DNA of 19,609 nt from JACZWL01 sp046756445 (GTDB lineage: Bacteria; Pseudomonadota; Gammaproteobacteria; Steroidobacterales; Woeseiaceae), in the NCBI GenBank assembly GCA_046756445.1, contig JBHHWI010000057.1:1-19609 (forward strand), written 5' to 3'. Below the pieces are notes generated by a model that was not told where the DNA came from, did no database searches, and saw only the letters and a list, made by a program, of their open reading frames with translations. The position numbers and the translations under genes are program-made. Below are positions 1 to 6,557 of the stretch, piece after piece. Position 1 is the first letter of the stretch; every line of letters starts with the position of its first letter.

Positions 1-590
1 GACAGGATCTGCCCGGTCATCATGCCGGGCAGCGACACCAGGCCGACGGCAAACAGCGTATTGATCAGCGGAATGAGGGAGGCGTTGAGCGCCGATGAGC
101 GCGCCTGAGAGAGCTCGACCGACCGTTCGAGTTCCGACTCCAGCCTTTCGGCCGCAAGGCTGACGGCATTCATCGAGCTGGCGAACACCATGCCGGCCAG
201 CGGCACCATGTAACGGGGCAGGAACCAGGGTTCGATGCCGATCACAATCTGTGTGACCAGCGCCAGCGTCAGGCCGCCACCGATCAGGATCGCAAGGAAG
301 GCATTGCGCAACGAGCTCCGCCGGTTGTTCCTTATCGGGCGGATCGCGATAACACTGGCGGCGGCCAGCATCACGGACAGCACCAGGAGAATGATCCAGG
401 CCTGATCGGCTTCGAAGATGAATGCCAGCACATAGCCGATCAGGAGCAACTGGATCAGCATGCGCCCGAGGGCGTGGGCCGCGGTCCGGGCGCTGGTCCT
501 CCAGCGCATCAGTACCGCAACGACTATGGCTGCAGGAACAAACACCCAGATCAAAGACGGAATGGATATGGCTTGTACGGAGGCATTCAC
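1..590 (-). CDS. fetB: FetB/UPF0014 family ABC-type membrane permease, C-terminus cut by window edge
   Basis: The product is an integral membrane permease of the UPF0014 family, whose E. coli member FetB (YbbM) works with the ATPase FetA in iron export. I translated the minus strand by hand from a GTG at 590. The frame is open to the window edge (about 196 codons; the family is about 260) and is rich in hydrophobic helices. Family landmarks are visible: PLAGMVFASSMNAVSLAAER followed by a charged ESELERS segment, and near the edge LVSLPGMMTGQIL, the conserved UPF0014 block. The GTG start has a good ribosome site, AAGAGG, about 8-10 bases upstream. The last part of the gene lies beyond position 1. 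No fetA-like ATPase gene precedes it; the gene upstream on the same strand encodes a GGDEF-type protein, so a partner ATPase must lie downstream outside the window or elsewhere. The family call is strong; iron as substrate is inferred from the family only. Confidence 0.85.
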   Translation of the reverse strand, partial: MNASVQAISIPSLIWVFVPAAIVVAVLMRWRTSARTAAHALGRMLIQLLLIGYVLAFIFEADQAWIILLVLSVMLAAASVIAIRPIRNNRRSSLRNAFLAILIGGGLTLALVTQIVIGIEPWFLPRYMVPLAGMVFASSMNAVSLAAERLESELERSVELSQARSSALNASLIPLINTLFAVGLVSLPGMMTGQIL

Positions 591-725
591 GGCACTGGCA
601 CCTCTTGATTGTATTGAGTCAGACCGACCCGAACGGACGATACCGGATCAGGCAGAGTATGAATTACGATATCGGATCCGAGGCGGGCACCGAGTCCGTC
701 TGTCCACGAATGCCTGATCGCCGTA

Positions 726-1616
726 TCACGCGCAGTGAACCGTATCGCCCCCCTGATCTTTGGCCGCTCTGCACGCTTCTTCGGCGGCCAAAAGGAGCGC
801 ATCCGGATCGCCATATTTCGGGGAGACCGAAACAACGCCGATGCTGATGGTGATGTTCAATGACTGCTGATCCCAGCTGAACTCGAAGTCACGGACCGAA
901 GCACAGAGATCACGGGCGGTCTGCTGCGCCGACTCGATTGAAGCACCTTCCAGCAACAACCCGAATGCATTATCCGCGAGACGTGCCAGTGTCTCCTGGT
1001 GCCGGATTCCAGCCCTTATCAGCGCACCGATCTGGCCCAGCAGCGCATCGCCCGCGTTGCAGCCTAACGATTGGTTGACGTTGCGAAACCCGTCGATATC
1101 GAGATGGCACAATACCGCGCACTCATCAGACCGCGCTACGTCACGAAGGCTCGAGGCGAGGCGGTTTTGAAATTCCCTCCGGCTGAGTAAGCCGGTCAGA
1201 ATGTCGTGGCGCGCGTGATAACCGAGTCGCCTGTTGAGCTCCAGAGATTCGGACACATCGTCGAGGACGACAAAACAGCCTGCAAGCGTTTCATCATCAC
1301 TAACCAACGCAATCTGCCTGGCGTCGACATACGCTTCATTTCCATCGCCAGAAATTAGGAGCGCCGGACCATCGGTACTGATCTCACGGTCCTCACCCAT
1401 TGCCGCGGTCAGTCGGCTCTCCAGCGGCTCGCAGGTCACCTTATCGAACAGACGAACGACTTGCTCGACCGGTGATCCCAGTGCCTGCGGCAATCTCCAT
1501 CCGGTCAGCCGCTCTGCTGCCTGATTAAGGTATTGGACACTGCCGGTCTCATCGGCAACGATCACGGCCGATCCGACATGGCGGAGAATGACATCAGAGT
1601 GTTCGTTGACATTCAT
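726..1616 (-). CDS. PAS domain plus degenerate GGDEF domain protein
   Basis: This 296-residue protein has an N-terminal PAS-like domain (about residues 8-120, with VADETGSVQYLNQAAERLTGW typical of the fold) and a C-terminal GGDEF-type domain (about 133-296). The GGDEF domain is recognisable from RHDILTGLLSRREF (136-149), HLDIDGFRNVNQSLG (171-185) and the late ITISIGV strand. The signature itself is replaced: ARLADNAFGLLL puts ADNAF at 214-218 where GGDEF is expected. The glycine pair and the acidic residue needed for metal and GTP are therefore gone. Diguanylate cyclase activity is unlikely; a binding or regulatory role is inferred. Such PAS-GGDEF arrangements are often followed by an EAL domain, but this frame stops right after GGDEF. 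No membrane segment is seen, so it is probably cytosolic. It lies 98 bp downstream of the DUF3052 gene and 135 bp upstream of fetB on the same strand. Confidence 0.88.
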   Translation of the reverse strand: MNVNEHSDVILRHVGSAVIVADETGSVQYLNQAAERLTGWRLPQALGSPVEQVVRLFDKVTCEPLESRLTAAMGEDREISTDGPALLISGDGNEAYVDARQIALVSDDETLAGCFVVLDDVSESLELNRRLGYHARHDILTGLLSRREFQNRLASSLRDVARSDECAVLCHLDIDGFRNVNQSLGCNAGDALLGQIGALIRAGIRHQETLARLADNAFGLLLEGASIESAQQTARDLCASVRDFEFSWDQQSLNITISIGVVSVSPKYGDPDALLLAAEEACRAAKDQGGDTVHCA

Positions 1617-1714
1617 TCCATTTCCAGCCCGGCTGGCAGGTGGCCCTGCCGATGGTCATGCCGCCCGGCGTCAGGGATTACCTCGACCATAACGAGTCAC
1701 CTTTCATTCAGCCG

Positions 1715-2122
1715 TCACCCGCGAAGTTTCTTTCGAATGACCAGTTTCAGACCGGACCAGGTCTGATCGATGGCGCATACCTTGACATCGACCAAGCCCA
1801 ACGGCAGCGCCACCGCTCGGACTGTATCCTCCGTCACGCTCGACGGCACGCCGGATGACTTCTTCGGCCACGAAACCCAGATCATACCGTCCTGCCTGAT
1901 GGCGTATTTCAGTTTCGGAAGCTCGGACTCGAGATCTGTCGAAGAGGCCGTGAAGAAGTGCAGGATGTCGATGTCTTTTCTGAATCGCGTCGAGATCCGT
2001 ACGTTGTCCGGCACGGGGCTGACCAGCTGCAGGTAGTTTGCGGGCGCGCCCCTGATGCGAACGCGATAGCCGTCCCTGAATCCGAGCTTCTTTGCCAACG
2101 GCGTTCCGGAATAGCCGGACAT
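1715..2122 (-). CDS. DUF3052 family protein
   Basis: A 135-residue soluble protein matching my memory of the DUF3052 family, which has no established biochemical function. The supporting features are the N-terminal GYSGTPLAKKLG, a central DILHFF segment, the block WVSWPKKSSGVPSSVTED, and the C-terminal VALPLGLVDVKVCAIDQTWS followed by GLKLVIRKK. The whole family length appears present. The ATG start at 2122 follows the stop of the upstream secreted-protein gene by 8 bases, so the two are probably cotranscribed. There is no signal peptide and no membrane helix. Its role here is unknown. Confidence 0.85.
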   Translation of the reverse strand: MSGYSGTPLAKKLGFRDGYRVRIRGAPANYLQLVSPVPDNVRISTRFRKDIDILHFFTASSTDLESELPKLKYAIRQDGMIWVSWPKKSSGVPSSVTEDTVRAVALPLGLVDVKVCAIDQTWSGLKLVIRKKLRG

Positions 2123-2130
2123 GCGATTCG

Positions 2131-2586
2131 TTACTCGTCCTTTTCAGGATTTATTTCATGAATCAGGGTGTAGTCGGTTGGTGGTTCCGGAATCTTTGGC
2201 GGCGGATGTGCCGGTGGAGTCATTTCCGGCATTTCTCTTTCAGTTACGAAATTGAGATTGAGTCCCGCTCCCTGGCGATTCAGAACAACAAGCAGATCGT
2301 CACACGACCCATCCTCGACCACAATGACGACGAGGTAGACTGTCTTCCCGGCATGCACGACAGGGCGTACATCATATCCCGAATGATCGCATTCGTAGTC
2401 ACCAGACAAGCTGCTGAGAATCATTTGTGCGTTTTGCATTGCGTCAGTCAGTTCCTTGAAGCGCTCCTGTTCTTCCGGCTCATTGCCATTGTCCTGCGCA
2501 GAAACACCAACACACCACACCGCGCAGAGCGCAATCATGCCTGAGGCACATGACCGGAATAACGATCGCTTGCACCTCATGCGCAT
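2131..2586 (-). CDS. Secreted hypothetical protein with proline-rich C-terminus
   Basis: I do not recognise a family for this 151-residue protein. The N-terminus has basic residues (MRMRCKRSLFR), a hydrophobic core and a likely signal-peptidase site after VSA at about residue 30, so periplasmic or extracellular export is likely. A short charged helix-prone region follows (about 33-58). A compact domain contains two cysteines (C66 in DYEC and C95 in DGSC) that could form a disulfide, with a beta-rich TVYLVVIVVEDG strand between them. The tail (about 118-140) is proline-rich (MTPPAHPPPKIPEPP). The cysteines at 21 and 25 sit inside the signal segment and do not form a convincing lipobox. It is embedded between the phosphatase-like and DUF3052 genes on the same strand, and its base composition is less GC-rich than most of the window. 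Confidence 0.7.
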   Translation of the reverse strand: MRMRCKRSLFRSCASGMIALCAVWCVGVSAQDNGNEPEEQERFKELTDAMQNAQMILSSLSGDYECDHSGYDVRPVVHAGKTVYLVVIVVEDGSCDDLLVVLNRQGAGLNLNFVTEREMPEMTPPAHPPPKIPEPPTDYTLIHEINPEKDE

Positions 2587-2624
2587 TCATCCAATGAAGA
2601 AATGAAATGCCGCTTTCTCATTAT

Positions 2625-2951
2625 TCAAATTCTGACGTAGCTGGGCACTTTCTCTCGCAGGAGCTGAATCAGTACCGGTTCCATGTAGTCATAAATGTCC
2701 GGCAGGTCCAGCACACCCACCTTCTTGTTCCTGAGCTTGCCCGGAAATCTCCTGTAAATCTCACTTCTGTGATATTTCTCCATGACGAGAATGACATCGG
2801 CCCACTCGATCAGCTCTTCAGTCACCGGGGTCGTGGCACCCGCATTGGTCCCCGCGCTGAGCGCCTCGACCCCTTCGTATTCCGAGAACACCGTCTCGGC
2901 GGTCGGGCTCCGCAATCGATTCTCGCTGCAGATGAAGAGAATTCTGGTCAT
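2625..2951 (-). CDS. Low-molecular-weight protein-tyrosine-phosphatase-like protein
   Basis: This 108-residue protein resembles the small predicted protein tyrosine phosphatases related to the low-molecular-weight PTP/ArsC fold. The catalytic P-loop CX5R is at residues 8-14 (CSENRLR), directly after the first beta strand, and is followed by SPTAE as in the family. Next come the ALSAGT segment (30-35) and ELIEWADVILVMEK (46-59), the usual conserved core. Aspartates in LDLPD (82, 85) are in the region where the general acid is expected. The length is short compared with about 150 residues for classical LMW-PTPs but normal for this subgroup. The ATG start at 2951 lies 10 bases after the stop of the tentative upstream gene. 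The substrate is unknown; dephosphorylation of protein tyrosine or a small phosphoester is inferred from the motif. Confidence 0.85.
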   Translation of the reverse strand: MTRILFICSENRLRSPTAETVFSEYEGVEALSAGTNAGATTPVTEELIEWADVILVMEKYHRSEIYRRFPGKLRNKKVGVLDLPDIYDYMEPVLIQLLREKVPSYVRI

Positions 2952-2961
2952 TGCAGAATCG

Positions 2962-3270
2962 CTAGGGTCTTATAATGCCCGTTATTTCGTCAACCGTGAC
3001 GGGACGGAAATCGCCAAACTCCAGCGGATCCGCCTTCGCGATCGCCGGGGGTATGTGCTCGGATAGATATGCCGACTCCGTTTCGGTCATCGACTCGATG
3101 AGATCGGCCAGTTGGTCGGCCTCCGGGTCGCGAGGGTCATAAGCGTCGCCATTCAGTGCCGTTCGCACTAATTGAACGATACCGTCCGGCACTTGCTGGA
3201 TCGTCCCGGGTATATACGCCTGATCTCTGCCAGTTGTCACGAATCGTCGCCGGGCGTCGTACGGCGACAA
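2962..3270 (-). CDS. Small hypothetical protein (tentative)
   Basis: A possible protein of up to 102 residues that I do not recognise. The longest start is a TTG at 3270, preceded by a stop 3 bases further up; internal GTG codons (for example at valine 11 or valine 28) could be the true start, and no clear ribosome site decides. The C-terminal two-thirds look like a real acidic soluble protein (DPRDPEADQLADLIESM, then GDFRPVTVDEITGIIRP), with no signal peptide or membrane segment. It ends 10 bases before the phosphatase-like gene on the same strand, which supports it as the first gene of that group. The other strand is also partly open, so the call is uncertain. Confidence 0.42.
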   Translation of the reverse strand: MSPYDARRRFVTTGRDQAYIPGTIQQVPDGIVQLVRTALNGDAYDPRDPEADQLADLIESMTETESAYLSEHIPPAIAKADPLEFGDFRPVTVDEITGIIRP

Positions 3271-3393
3271 AGATCAAAATACAGGAGCTCGATCGAAAGC
3301 GGCAAGACGCCCGCCGGAAGGCTTATCCATCGAGGCAGCGGTTTTCGGTATGCAACTTTCACTGATAGTCGATTTCGGGCAGTCTGAACGCCC

Positions 3394-4896
3394 ATGAAGC
3401 TGGACAAATTCGTCAGGGTAGCGCTCGGGTTCCTGATTCTACTCGTGTTTGTCATTGCGATCGCGGCGCTGCTGTTCGTGACCGAGTCGGCGCTCAATGT
3501 CTGGGACCGGCTGGTGCAGGGGCCGCGCGTGCTGCTGTATGGCTATCTGGCCGTCATGGCGGCGTTGGCCGTTACCGCGATCTGGCTCGTTGTCCGGCTG
3601 GTCGTCCGCCGCAGAATTGACCGGCCGGATCGCGGGCCGGCCAGGCTGAGCAAGTCGGACATCGAGGCGCGCCTGCGGGAGGCGGATGATGCCGGTGTCG
3701 ATGTAGGCAAGGCGCAGGCCGAGTTGCAGGAACTCGCCTCACGCCAGCGGGCGGGTTCGGTTCACCTGTGCTTTTTCGGCGAGGTCAGCACGGGCAAGAG
3801 CTCCCTGATCAAGGCCCTGGTGCCGGATGCCGATGTCGTCATCGATGCCCTCGGCGGCTCGACGATCGATATCCGTCATTATCGCTGGCGAAATGAGGAA
3901 GGCTCACAGATCCTCCTGACGGATGTGCCGGGCACGGGTGGTCTGGAAGAGGGCCTCGAGGAGGCTGCGGAAGAAGAGGCGCGCCGCGCGCAGGTCGTGA
4001 TCTTCGTCTGCGAGGGCGACCTGACCCGGGCGGAAAAGCGGGCCGTCAAATGGCTGCTCGCTCTCGGGAAACCGCTGGTGCTCGTGATGAACAAGTCGGA
4101 TCGTTACGACGCTCAAGAGCAGGCGGCGCTCATGCAAAGACTCCTGGACCATCTGAGCGGTCTCGGCGGCGCCATCGCGAAAGACCGAGTTGTCGCAGTG
4201 TCCGCCGGCGGGCAGGTCGATGTGATCGAGAGAAAAGCCGACGGTTCGGAGGAGACGGTGCGCCGCGAACGCCCGGCGGATATCGGGGTTCTCGTCGTCG
4301 CAATCAATCGGATGCTGGGGGAAGACGCCGGAGAGCTGGACGCGCGCCGCGACCGGGCCGTGTTCCGGTTGGCGGCAGAAAAACTGGCCGAGGCGGAGCA
4401 GAGCTACCGCGAGCAGCGATCGGAACAGATCATTCGCGCATCGACCCGCAAAGCGGTGGTCGGTGCGCTGGCCGCGGTCAGCCCCGGGACGGACGTGATC
4501 ATACAGGGCTACATCGGCACCACGATGACCCAGACCCTCTGCAAACTGTACGGTGCGGCGCCGCGCGACCTGGATGTCGAGGAATTTCTCTCCTTGAGCC
4601 AGAGCCGGGCCGGCAAGGCGCTGCCGCTGACCCTGGCGGTTGCCGGCAACGGCCTGAAGGCCTTCCCCGGCCTTGGTACTGTCGCGGGAGGCCTCGTGCA
4701 TGCGGTAGCCTACGGCCTGATCTTTGACGCGCTGGGCCGAAGCCTCGTCCAGACCCTGAGCAAGCACGGTCAGCTGGTCCCCGAAACCGCCGCAAAGGAA
4801 TTTGAGGAAGGCATCAGTGAACATATTGAAGCGGGTGTTCGGCAGGTGGCCAGGATGGCCCTGGATCAGCAAAAGGAAGAAGACGGGTCCTCCTGA
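3394..4896 (+). CDS. Membrane-anchored GTPase with DUF697-like C-terminus (first of tandem pair)
   Basis: A 500-residue GTPase of the TRAFAC (Era/dynamin-like) kind. Two N-terminal transmembrane helices are clear (about 9-29 and 47-70), followed by a basic linker. The G domain shows G1 GEVSTGKSS (129-137), a G2 candidate threonine in GGSTID, G3 DVPG (177-180) and G4 NKSD (233-236), so the nucleotide site looks complete. The C-terminal part (about 350-460) has hydrophobic stretches and motifs like DUF697/YcjF (SPGTDVIIQGYIGTTMTQ then KLYG, later FPGLGTVAGG), which suggests a second membrane-contacting region. The molecular task is unknown; membrane remodelling, stress response or transporter control are all possible for such GTPases. 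The ATG at 3394 was chosen because it starts the first membrane helix; its ribosome site is weak. It opens a plus-strand gene block and overlaps the next, related GTPase gene by 80 bases. Confidence 0.9.
   Translation: MKLDKFVRVALGFLILLVFVIAIAALLFVTESALNVWDRLVQGPRVLLYGYLAVMAALAVTAIWLVVRLVVRRRIDRPDRGPARLSKSDIEARLREADDAGVDVGKAQAELQELASRQRAGSVHLCFFGEVSTGKSSLIKALVPDADVVIDALGGSTIDIRHYRWRNEEGSQILLTDVPGTGGLEEGLEEAAEEEARRAQVVIFVCEGDLTRAEKRAVKWLLALGKPLVLVMNKSDRYDAQEQAALMQRLLDHLSGLGGAIAKDRVVAVSAGGQVDVIERKADGSEETVRRERPADIGVLVVAINRMLGEDAGELDARRDRAVFRLAAEKLAEAEQSYREQRSEQIIRASTRKAVVGALAAVSPGTDVIIQGYIGTTMTQTLCKLYGAAPRDLDVEEFLSLSQSRAGKALPLTLAVAGNGLKAFPGLGTVAGGLVHAVAYGLIFDALGRSLVQTLSKHGQLVPETAAKEFEEGISEHIEAGVRQVARMALDQQKEEDGSS
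4804..4811 (+). promoter_or_regulatory. Internal ribosome binding site for the second GTPase gene
   Basis: GAGGAAGG lies 5 bases before the GTG at 4817, inside the 3' end of the first GTPase gene. It is the best Shine-Dalgarno match near any possible start of the second gene and decides that start over the upstream TTG at 4802. It implies translation of gene 2 begins while ribosomes are finishing gene 1. Confidence 0.6.
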
Positions 4897-6190
4897 TGAC
4901 GGCGGCTCGCGGCACCTCACGCTGGCGAAGGAAAGCCTGTCCGACCTGATCGAGGACACGCGACTGCCGGCCGGCATCCGCGAGTCCCTGGCTCACGATT
5001 ACGCGGCGGTCGAGGCCATGCTCGACAAACTCCAGCACGGCCATCTTCACATTGCGGCTTTCGGTCGCGTCAGTACCGGGAAGTCCTCTTTGTTGAACGC
5101 GATTATCGGCGAGAAGAAGTTCACGGTCAGCCCGCTGCACGGTGAGACGAGGCAGTCAGCCATGGAGCCGTGGTCCCAGATCGAAGCGGGCGGCGTCTTT
5201 CTGATCGATACGCCCGGCCTCGATGAAGCGGGCGGCGAGGACAGAGAGCACCTTGCGAAAGAGGTCGCGAACCGCTCGGACCTGGTCATATTCGTGCTTG
5301 ATGGCGACATCACCGAGAGCGAGCTTCAGGCACTGAAGACATTGCTCGAGCAGGGCCGGCCCGTGATCGTCGCCTTGAACAAGCGTGACCTGTATACACA
5401 GGACGAGCTGGATGCGCTGATCGAGTCGGTGCGCGAGAAGACAGCCGGCATCGTCGCTGCGGGCGATGTTCTGGCGGTTGCGGCACAGCCGAGGCCGCAG
5501 ACCGTTGTCGAGATCGACGACGAGGGACGCGAGAAGGCCGGCTCGCGGGATCGTGATGTGGATATCGAACGGCTCAAATTGCGCCTCTGGGATATTTTCG
5601 AGGCGGAAGGCAAGACACTTGCCGCACTGAACGCCAGTCTGTTTGCCGCCGACCTTTCCGACCAGGTGGGCAAGCGTATTCTCGGCGCGCGCCGCGAGCT
5701 CGGCGACAGAATGGTACGCACCTACTGTATTGCCAAGGGAATCGCCGTCGCCTTCAACCCGGTTCCGGTGGCCGATCTGTTTGCCGCGGCGTTCATCGAC
5801 GTCGGCATGGTGATGCACCTCTCGAGGGTTTATGACTTGCCGGTCAGCAGGAAGGAAGCCGGGTCGCTGATCAGCATTATTGCCGCCGAAGCCGCTGCCC
5901 TGATGGGCACGGTGTGGGCGCTGCACTTCGTGTCGAGTGCGCTCAAGGTCGGCACGTTCGGCCTGTCGACCATCCTGACTGCCGGCGCACAGGGAGCGAT
6001 CGCCTATTACAGCACCTATGTCGTCGGCCGGGTCGCCGCGGAATACCTCGCCCATGGAAAGTCCTGGGGCGAGGGCGGTCCGAAACAGGTCGTCCAGGAG
6101 ATCCTGGACAGCCTGGACAGGGAGACCGTGTTGCAAGAGGCGCGGCGAGAGATACGCGCGCGCCTGGGGCTGAGTGCCGCCGATGCCTGA
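4817..6190 (+). CDS. GTPase with DUF697 domain (second of tandem pair)
   Basis: A GTPase of about 457 residues, clearly related to its upstream neighbour. From the GTG at 4817 it has G1 GRVSTGKSS (83-91), a G2 candidate threonine in HGETR, G3 DTPG (131-134) and G4 NKRD (188-191), all intact. The C-terminal half carries a DUF697-type domain (about 285-440), with VAFNPVPVADLFAAAFIDVG and HLSRVYDLPVSRKEAG as landmarks and several hydrophobic helices. Unlike gene 1 it has no N-terminal transmembrane pair; its N-terminus is short and basic. The start is set by GAGGAAGG 5 bases upstream and gives an 80-base overlap with gene 1; no ATG, GTG or TTG codon was found in frame just after the gene 1 stop. 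A heteromeric partnership of the two GTPases is inferred from tandem paralogy and overlap, as in other bacterial dynamin-like pairs. Substrate and process are unknown. Confidence 0.9.
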   Translation: MNILKRVFGRWPGWPWISKRKKTGPPDDGGSRHLTLAKESLSDLIEDTRLPAGIRESLAHDYAAVEAMLDKLQHGHLHIAAFGRVSTGKSSLLNAIIGEKKFTVSPLHGETRQSAMEPWSQIEAGGVFLIDTPGLDEAGGEDREHLAKEVANRSDLVIFVLDGDITESELQALKTLLEQGRPVIVALNKRDLYTQDELDALIESVREKTAGIVAAGDVLAVAAQPRPQTVVEIDDEGREKAGSRDRDVDIERLKLRLWDIFEAEGKTLAALNASLFAADLSDQVGKRILGARRELGDRMVRTYCIAKGIAVAFNPVPVADLFAAAFIDVGMVMHLSRVYDLPVSRKEAGSLISIIAAEAAALMGTVWALHFVSSALKVGTFGLSTILTAGAQGAIAYYSTYVVGRVAAEYLAHGKSWGEGGPKQVVQEILDSLDRETVLQEARREIRARLGLSAADA

Positions 6191-6557
6191 AACAGGCAAT
6201 TCCAGAGAGCGTATTGAACGAATCTGGGCAACCGTCCGCGATATCCCTGAAGGTTCGGTCGCGAGTTACGGTCAGGTCGCCGAGATTGCAGGCATACCGC
6301 GCGGTGCGCGCCAGGTCGGCCACGCGCTCCGGATATTGCCTGCCGGATCCGACGTGCCCTGGCACCGCGTCATCAGGTCTTCCGGCCGGATTGCCTTCGA
6401 GCAGGGCAGCCGGGCATACAAACGGCAGGCCGAGCGCCTTATGATGGAGGACGTCGTCATTCTCAAGGGCTGGATCGACATGCAAAAGTACCGCTGGCAG
6501 CCGGATCTCGATGAGCTCCTGTGGAAGCCGAGCGCGGCCTGGGACAATCAAGAGTGA
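6183..6557 (+). CDS. atl: Alkyltransferase-like (ATL) DNA base-damage binding protein, YbaZ family
   Basis: A 124-residue homologue of the DNA-binding domain of O6-methylguanine-DNA methyltransferase. The acceptor cysteine of the PCHR motif is replaced by tryptophan: PWHRVI at residues 59-64. That defines the ATL group (E. coli YbaZ, yeast Atl1), which binds O6-alkylguanine and hands it to nucleotide excision repair instead of removing the alkyl group. Other expected residues are present: the tyrosine in SYGQVA (Y29), the arginine finger and recognition helix in RGARQVG (R43), and the C-terminal DMQKYRW typical of YbaZ. The ATG at 6183 is preferred; it overlaps the upstream stop by 8 bases. 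A GTG at 6174 is possible. Its place in an operon with membrane GTPases is not explained by its known role. Confidence 0.9.
   Translation: MPETGNSRERIERIWATVRDIPEGSVASYGQVAEIAGIPRGARQVGHALRILPAGSDVPWHRVIRSSGRIAFEQGSRAYKRQAERLMMEDVVILKGWIDMQKYRWQPDLDELLWKPSAAWDNQE

Noticed and set aside
672..681. Palindrome TCGGATCCGA between the GGDEF-type gene and fetB
   Set aside because: A 10-bp palindrome is short and has no second copy nearby; not enough for an operator call.
1635..1650. GGCAGG-TGGC-CCTGCC hairpin upstream of the PAS/GGDEF gene
   Set aside because: No T-tract follows on either strand, so it is not supported as a terminator.
2971..2976. Perfect TATAAT on the plus strand upstream of the GTPase block
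   Set aside because: The nearest -35-like hexamer (TTGCAG) has only a 14-base spacer, and the site lies over 400 bases before the first gene, inside a probable minus-strand gene.
2969..2993. TTGACG and TATAAG on the minus strand before the phosphatase-like gene
   Set aside because: The spacer is 13 bases, too short for a sigma-70 promoter, and the bases are explained as the end of the upstream frame.
3904..4977. A 357-codon open frame antisense to the first GTPase gene
   Set aside because: The sense strand carries intact G motifs; the antisense translation has no family likeness.
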